Positions 34,720 through 38,657 of a stretch of 38,657 nucleotides of DNA are shown here, piece after piece (within the stretch, counting starts at the first letter, position 1; every line of letters starts with the position of its first letter). Made by a program: the position numbers and the translations under genes. The notes under the pieces are model-generated. The model saw nothing but the letters and a program-made list of their open reading frames with translations. It made no database searches and had not been told where the DNA came from. Source of the stretch: Coriobacteriia bacterium (GTDB lineage: Bacteria; Actinomycetota; Coriobacteriia; Coriobacteriales; JAEZZM01); NCBI GenBank assembly GCA_030532415.1, contig JAUNLE010000002.1, forward strand, positions 1 through 38,657, written 5' to 3'.

Positions 34720-35652
34720 ATGAATCTTATTCAGTTTGATGGAGCAAGAGTAAAAAACGATAGCTTGATTTATGAGTTTTCTCAAGATAATAAACCTGCA
34801 CTTACCATTAAAAGTGGAGAAGAGGTTTTGTTAGAAACTTGTGATTGCTTTGAAGATCAACTTTCAAGCGAGCATGATGAACTTGATAAGCTTGATTGGG
34901 ATCATGTGAATCCAGCTACCGGTCCAGTATATGTCGAGGGCGCTGAGCCAGGCGATGTCTTAAAAGTTGAAATTCTCAAAATTGAACTTGCAGACGAAGC
35001 AACAATCATGACAGGCGAAGGTGTTGGAGTATATGGAGAAAAATTAAGTGATGGCTTATCGGTTCGCTATGCTAAAGTTCACGACAATATCTTAGAGTGG
35101 GATGACAAAGTTGCCTTTGAAATAGATCCAATGATTGGAGTTATTGGTGTTGCCCCAGCAGGCGATCCTGTAAACACAGGTACACCAGGCTCACATGGAG
35201 GCAATATGGATAACACCATGGTCCGCGAAGGCGCTACCTTGTATTTTCCAGTTTCTGCACCGGGTGCACTGTTTGCAGCTGGTGACATGCACGCCATTAT
35301 GGGTGATGGAGAAATTGGAGTGTCTGGCGCTGAAATCGCAGGAGAAATACTCGTAAGATTAACGGTCGTAAAAGGTCTTGAGATAAGCGATCCAGTTTTA
35401 ATTGATCAAGATGATTTTTCAACTATTGCATCTGCTGATACTATGGATGAGGCAGCTAAAAAAGCCGTTATCAACATGATTGAATTGTTGAAGCCTCGAC
35501 TACCTCTTTCAGCGAAAGATATTACGATGCTTCTGTCTTTAGCTGCCGATGTCGAAGTGTGCCAGATGGTAGATCCGCAACTTACGATGCGCTATGTAAT
35601 ATCGCGCGATGTACTTGATGCATACGACTTTGAATTTGAGCCACAACTTTAA
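34720..35652 (+). CDS. Acetamidase/formamidase family protein
   Basis: The 310-residue protein belongs to the FmdA/AmdA family, which hydrolyses short amides to ammonia plus formate or acetate. Conserved pieces are ATGPVYVEGAEPGDVL, PGSHGGNMDNTMVREG and FAAGDMHAIMGDGEIG, where His and Asp residues are likely metal and active-site ligands. It follows the permease by 20 bases and precedes malic enzyme by 11, so the three probably share a transcript. The exact amide is not determined. Confidence 0.88.
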   Translation: MNLIQFDGARVKNDSLIYEFSQDNKPALTIKSGEEVLLETCDCFEDQLSSEHDELDKLDWDHVNPATGPVYVEGAEPGDVLKVEILKIELADEATIMTGEGVGVYGEKLSDGLSVRYAKVHDNILEWDDKVAFEIDPMIGVIGVAPAGDPVNTGTPGSHGGNMDNTMVREGATLYFPVSAPGALFAAGDMHAIMGDGEIGVSGAEIAGEILVRLTVVKGLEISDPVLIDQDDFSTIASADTMDEAAKKAVINMIELLKPRLPLSAKDITMLLSLAADVEVCQMVDPQLTMRYVISRDVLDAYDFEFEPQL

Positions 35653-35663
35653 AGAGAGAATGT

Positions 35664-36818
35664 ATGTCTAATATTTATGAGGAAGCTCTTCAAAAACATG
35701 GTGAATGGAAGGGCAAAATTTCAGCTGAACTTGCTATAGCTATTGATTCAGCCCAAGACTTATCACTTGCGTATACACCAGGAGTTGCGGCTCCTTGTTT
35801 AGAGATACAAAAAGACCCTCATAAAGCGTATGACTATACTTGGAAAAGTAAAACTATTGCTGTAGTTTCTAACGGTACTGCAGTTTTAGGACTTGGAAAT
35901 ATTGGCGCACTTGCATCTTTGCCTGTAATGGAAGGCAAGTGCGCTTTATTCAAGCGTTTTGGTGGAGTATCAGCGGTACCAATCGTTTTGGACGTCCAAG
36001 ACAGCAAAGAACTTATTGCAACAATCAAAGCCCTAGCTCCTAGCTTCGGCGGCATTAATCTTGAAGATATTAAGGCTCCTGAATGCGTCGAAATTGAGCG
36101 TCGTTTAATCGAAGAGCTTGATATTCCTGTTTTTCACGATGACCAACATGGTACAGCCATTGTGGTTACGGCAGCACTCATCAATTCCTTGAAGCTTATT
36201 GGTAAAGAAGCGAAAGACTGCGTGGCAGTAGTATCGGGTGCGGGAGCTGCAGGTTCATCAATTGCGCGTCAAGTATCACAACTTGGCCTAAAAAATATCT
36301 ATGTATTCGATTCTAAGGCTGTGCTTTCCAGTGCACGAACTGATCTAAATTCCGTTAAACAAGAAATGCTCAGCTTTACTAATAAAGAAGATGAAGTTCT
36401 AGAGTTTGCCGATGCCATGGCGCGAGCCGACATATTTATTGGCGTTTCTGGTCCTGGAAAGCTCAATGAAGAGCTGGTGTCTTCTATGAAAGAAGATGCG
36501 ATTGTATTTGCCATGGCCAATCCTGAACCTGAAATAGCTTATGACAAGGCTAAGGCTGCAGGAGCCCGTATTGTGGCTACAGGTAGATCTGATTTTCCTA
36601 ATCAAGTCAATAACGTCCTCGTTTTTCCAGGTATTTTTAAAGGTATGTTACAAGTTCCTGGTGCAAAAATTACCGATGAAATAAAGATGGCCGCTGCTCG
36701 TGGGCTTGCTTCATGTGTATCCGACGAGGAACTATCGGAAGAAAAAGTTATTCCAAGCGTGTTTGATATGCGCGTTTCTGACATCGTCGCAAAAGCTGTT
36801 TTAAACGCAGCTCAATAA
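35664..36818 (+). CDS. Malic enzyme (NAD(P)-dependent malate dehydrogenase, decarboxylating)
   Basis: The 384-residue protein is the short bacterial form without the phosphotransacetylase-like extension. Motifs are LAYTPGVAAPCLEIQKDP near the N-terminus (active-site tyrosine), VFHDDQHGTAIVVTAALINS with metal-binding acids, and the nucleotide-binding AVVSGAGAAGSSIARQVSQ. It converts malate to pyruvate and CO2. As the last gene of the amide/amine set, facing the symporter on the other strand, it fits dicarboxylate catabolism. Cofactor preference cannot be told from sequence by eye. Confidence 0.93.
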   Translation: MSNIYEEALQKHGEWKGKISAELAIAIDSAQDLSLAYTPGVAAPCLEIQKDPHKAYDYTWKSKTIAVVSNGTAVLGLGNIGALASLPVMEGKCALFKRFGGVSAVPIVLDVQDSKELIATIKALAPSFGGINLEDIKAPECVEIERRLIEELDIPVFHDDQHGTAIVVTAALINSLKLIGKEAKDCVAVVSGAGAAGSSIARQVSQLGLKNIYVFDSKAVLSSARTDLNSVKQEMLSFTNKEDEVLEFADAMARADIFIGVSGPGKLNEELVSSMKEDAIVFAMANPEPEIAYDKAKAAGARIVATGRSDFPNQVNNVLVFPGIFKGMLQVPGAKITDEIKMAAARGLASCVSDEELSEEKVIPSVFDMRVSDIVAKAVLNAAQ

Positions 36819-36840
36819 GAAGACATCAATAAGAGAACAT

Positions 36841-36872
36841 AAAAAACAGGCATGACCGAAATCATGCCTGTT
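36841..36872 (-). terminator. Intrinsic terminator between convergent malic enzyme and symporter genes
   Basis: An exact 11-bp stem (36845-36855 with 36862-36872) has loop CCGAAA. On the minus strand it is followed by a T run (36846-36841), so it ends transcription of the leftward symporter gene. On the plus strand the T run is poor, but it may still stop the malic enzyme transcript partly. Confidence 0.8.
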
Positions 36873-36929
36873 GTAATACTGTCGAGCACCTAGGGCTTTT
36901 TACATAGCGCCCTTGTACGCAAAGATAGC

Positions 36930-38156
36930 TTAGTCCATCAGTTCTGCAGGAACTTGTTCGCCCTTTACTGAACCACGTGCAAATTTATTAACGATGAGAG
37001 AGATAGCTCCATCACCAGTTACATTACATGCAGTACCGAAGCTGTCAATTGCGATATAGAGTGCAACCATCAAACCATACATTGGATCGGTAAATCCTAA
37101 GGTTCCTACTAAGATTGCTTGAGCAGCGGTAATAGCGCCTCCTGGAACACCAGGTGCAGCAACCATGGTAATACCTAATAAGAGGATGAAGCCGAGCATT
37201 TGTGGGAACGTCCATGACCAACCAAGCATGAACATAACAGCCATAGCAAAGGTCGTAATCTTGATGGTTGATCCTGCAAGGTGAATCGTTGCACAAAGTG
37301 GAATCGTAAAGCCTGCAACTTCTTCAGACACGCCATTCTTAAGAGCAGATTTGTAAGTAACAGGTATTGTTGCAGCTGAAGATGAAGTTCCTAAAGCTGT
37401 GAAGTACGCAGGAAGCATATTCTTGATTGCAACAAATGGGTTCTTACCAGCAATACCGCCCGCGATAATGTATTGAATCAAGATGTACACGAGCGTGAGG
37501 ACAATAGATAAAACAATAACCTTAAGCATTGCAACGATAACCATTGCAATTTGTCCTGACTTTGCCATGTTCATGAAAATACCCATGATGTGTAATGGCA
37601 GAAGTGGAACAATTGCACGCGTAATCAAGAGCATGATGATGTCTTTGAACTCATGGAACATATCGATTAAGGTATCTGTTTTTAGAGATGCCATGCATAT
37701 ACCCATGATAAATGCAGACAGGAGTGCAGAAGTTACTCCAAAGATAGGTGGAAAATCGATGCCTTGAATAAGAGAGCCTACTGCATTTTCTGGAGCGGCG
37801 AGCTCGGGCATCACTTGTCCAGCTAAAAGGTTTGGAAGCATCGCATTAGCTACGAAATAGGTAGCGACACCAGCGACGATTGTAGAACCATAAGCGAGAG
37901 CTATGGTTACAAGCAACCATTTACCACCACTTTTGCCTAAATCAGCAATAGCTGGTGCAATAAGTCCCAAAATAATGAGTGGGACTGCAAAACTAAGAAA
38001 CTTACCGAAAATATCGTTAAAGGTTGCAAAAATTGCCACAAACCAGTTAGGCATAAACAAACCTAGAACGATACCAAGAATAATGGCAATAATGACCCAC
38101 AACAAGAGGTACTTGCCAACGCGGCCGGTTAGGCCTACATTCTCTTCTTGTTCCAT
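36930..38156 (-). CDS. Dicarboxylate/amino acid:cation symporter (DAACS family)
   Basis: The 408-residue protein has multiple membrane helices and DAACS signatures: the serine-rich ALGTSSSAATIPVTYKSA hairpin, FTIPLCATIHLAGSTIKI, AAPGVPGGAITAA and DSFGTACNVTGDGA. These correspond to the glutamate/aspartate/dicarboxylate transporter core. The usual NMDGT motif reads HLAGS-like here, so the substrate may differ (serine/threonine or dicarboxylate types exist). GGAAGG lies before the ATG. It converges on malic enzyme, giving a possible import-catabolism pairing. A Crp/Fnr-like site lies 78 bases upstream. Confidence 0.88.
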   Translation of the reverse strand: MEQEENVGLTGRVGKYLLLWVIIAIILGIVLGLFMPNWFVAIFATFNDIFGKFLSFAVPLIILGLIAPAIADLGKSGGKWLLVTIALAYGSTIVAGVATYFVANAMLPNLLAGQVMPELAAPENAVGSLIQGIDFPPIFGVTSALLSAFIMGICMASLKTDTLIDMFHEFKDIIMLLITRAIVPLLPLHIMGIFMNMAKSGQIAMVIVAMLKVIVLSIVLTLVYILIQYIIAGGIAGKNPFVAIKNMLPAYFTALGTSSSAATIPVTYKSALKNGVSEEVAGFTIPLCATIHLAGSTIKITTFAMAVMFMLGWSWTFPQMLGFILLLGITMVAAPGVPGGAITAAQAILVGTLGFTDPMYGLMVALYIAIDSFGTACNVTGDGAISLIVNKFARGSVKGEQVPAELMD

Positions 38157-38233
38157 AATCCTTCCTTTCTGTATACTTCACAGCTTACATTACTTCCCCA
38201 ATGGAAGACTAAGATTGAATTTAGCATACTAAA

Positions 38234-38247
38234 GTGACATAAGTCAC
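38234..38247. promoter_or_regulatory. Crp/Fnr-type palindrome upstream of the symporter gene
   Basis: GTGACATAAGTCAC has 5-bp inverted arms (GTGAC/GTCAC) and matches the GTGA-N6-TCAC core of Crp/Fnr-family sites. It lies about 80 bases upstream of the symporter ATG. Direct control by such a regulator is inference. The -10 of the symporter promoter is not clear to me. Confidence 0.5.
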
Positions 38248-38326
38248 GAATATAAAGGTAAATGGTCTTAATGTAGGGCCGAAGAGGCCTAAGAAAGGCA
38301 AGATCTTAAGAATGATAATGAGCATC

Positions 38327-38358
38327 AAAAAAAGAAACCGGCGGAACGAGTCCGCCGG
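38327..38358 (-). terminator. Strong intrinsic terminator, end of the candidate small RNA
   Basis: An 8-bp GC-rich stem (38338-38345 with 38351-38358) has loop ACGAG. On the minus strand the stem is followed by TTTCTTTTTTT (38337-38327). The plus strand has no T run, so it is specific for leftward transcription from the promoter at 38515-38542. Confidence 0.88.
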
Positions 38359-38508
38359 CAAGAAGTTACGTCTGAAAAGGGGAGGACAGACGCTCTTGGG
38401 TTTTTTATCCCAAGTTATTGGAGAGAGAAGAGACAACTGAAAGCAAGTTAGGGAGGAACTTTCAATCAATCTCTAATAATCAATATAAAGCTAAATTCCT
38501 AAAATGCA
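38327..38508 (-). ncRNA. Candidate small RNA (about 180 nt) with CCUCCC-type loops
   Basis: A strong promoter (38515-38542) and a strong terminator (38327-38358) on the minus strand frame about 180 bases with no convincing ORF. Read leftward, the RNA can fold three hairpins before the terminator. The first has AAGTT/AACTT stems (38445-38461) with loop CCUCCCU. The second has CTTGGG/CCCAAG (38395-38414). The third has CGTCTG/CAGACG (38369-38392) with a loop containing UCCUCCCC. The C-rich loops are complementary to Shine-Dalgarno sequences, as in UCCC-loop small RNAs of Gram-positive bacteria. Alternatively it is an attenuating leader of the symporter gene 170 bases further on. I know of no named family that fits. 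Confidence 0.6.
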
Positions 38509-38517
38509 ATAGGAATT
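38494..38517. repeat. 8-bp inverted repeat overlapping the small-RNA promoter -10 and start
   Basis: AATTCCTA (38494-38501) and TAGGAATT (38510-38517) are exact inverted copies with 8 bases between them. They cover the -10 edge and the expected transcription start of the candidate small RNA, the usual place for a repressor operator. Confidence 0.55.
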
Positions 38518-38542
38518 ATAGAAAATTCACCATCTTTAACAA
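38515..38542 (-). promoter_or_regulatory. Promoter of the candidate small RNA
   Basis: On the minus strand TTGTTA (38542-38537) and a perfect TATAAT (38520-38515) are spaced by 16 bases. This is one of the best promoter matches in the window. Transcription would start near 38508. Confidence 0.75.
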
Positions 38543-38657
38543 AACGTACAAAATAGCAGGTAAATACTATAGTTAACCATGGCTAATTTATGATGAAATT
38601 GTGATTAAAGCTTCTTAATAGTAAATGTGGTTAAAACAACAGTCTTGGTTTGAGACT

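Noticed and set aside
31577-38156. Genomic island inserted at tRNA-Gly
   Set aside because: I found no integrase, transposase, tRNA-end repeat or other mobility gene to the right of the tRNA, so an island is not supported.
38221-38469. 82-codon ORF on the minus strand upstream of the symporter
   Set aside because: It starts with TTG without a ribosome site and runs through the hairpins and terminator; the region reads better as RNA.

Overview
The window is a low-GC chromosomal segment spanning a replication-origin region. The genes around the origin (recF, dnaN, dnaA on the minus strand; rpmH, rnpA, yidD, yidC, jag, rsmG, parA, parB on the plus strand), a PafBC-like WYL regulator pair, a ceoBC-style pair of half-size TrkA proteins and the RpmH sequence suggest an actinobacterium, most likely class Coriobacteriia (Atopobium/Olsenella-like). 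This placement is inference from protein style and gene order; no search was run.

Layout. 1-4334, leftward: a GHKL ATPase with a winged-helix tail, then dnaA, dnaN and recF (cut by the window edge). 1706-1940 (dnaA-dnaN gap) and 4335-4911 (start of the rightward genes) hold DnaA-box-like sites and AT-rich DNA. 4912-9739, rightward: rpmH, rnpA, yidD, yidC, jag, rsmG, a perfect parS site, parA, parB and a small membrane protein. 9785-16011: an AddAB-type recombination helicase-nuclease. 16018-25605: rlmN, a membrane protein, ddl, a tail-anchored protein, an Rrf2 regulator, a GNAT acetyltransferase, an exonuclease-DinG helicase fusion and two WYL regulators. 25790-31542: a membrane coiled-coil protein, a large M28-peptidase-like membrane protein whose catalytic residues look lost, and two RCK/TrkA proteins. 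31577: tRNA-Gly(CCC). 31853-38156: a beta-helix protein, an APC permease, an acetamidase/formamidase, malic enzyme and a dicarboxylate/amino-acid symporter. 38157-38657 holds no gene but a strong promoter, a string of hairpins and a terminator on the minus strand, which I read as a candidate small RNA.

The most unusual observations are these. First, dnaA is interrupted by one in-frame TAA just after the sensor-1 region, with an ATG three codons on. Second, the addB-like gene is interrupted the same way by an in-frame TAA directly followed by an ATG with a good ribosome binding site. Third, the candidate small RNA at the right end displays CCUCCC-type (anti-Shine-Dalgarno) sequences in two hairpin loops. 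Fourth, a DNA-binding GHKL ATPase lies 3 bases upstream of dnaA. Fifth, the 957-residue M28-like protein has a split and apparently dead peptidase domain.

Functionally, the left two thirds combine replication initiation (dnaA, dnaN), segregation (parABS), break repair (recF, addAB, dinG, PafBC-like regulators), translation and membrane insertion (rpmH, rnpA, yidD, yidC, jag, rsmG, rlmN) and wall synthesis (ddl). The right end is a catabolic set for amines, amides and dicarboxylates.
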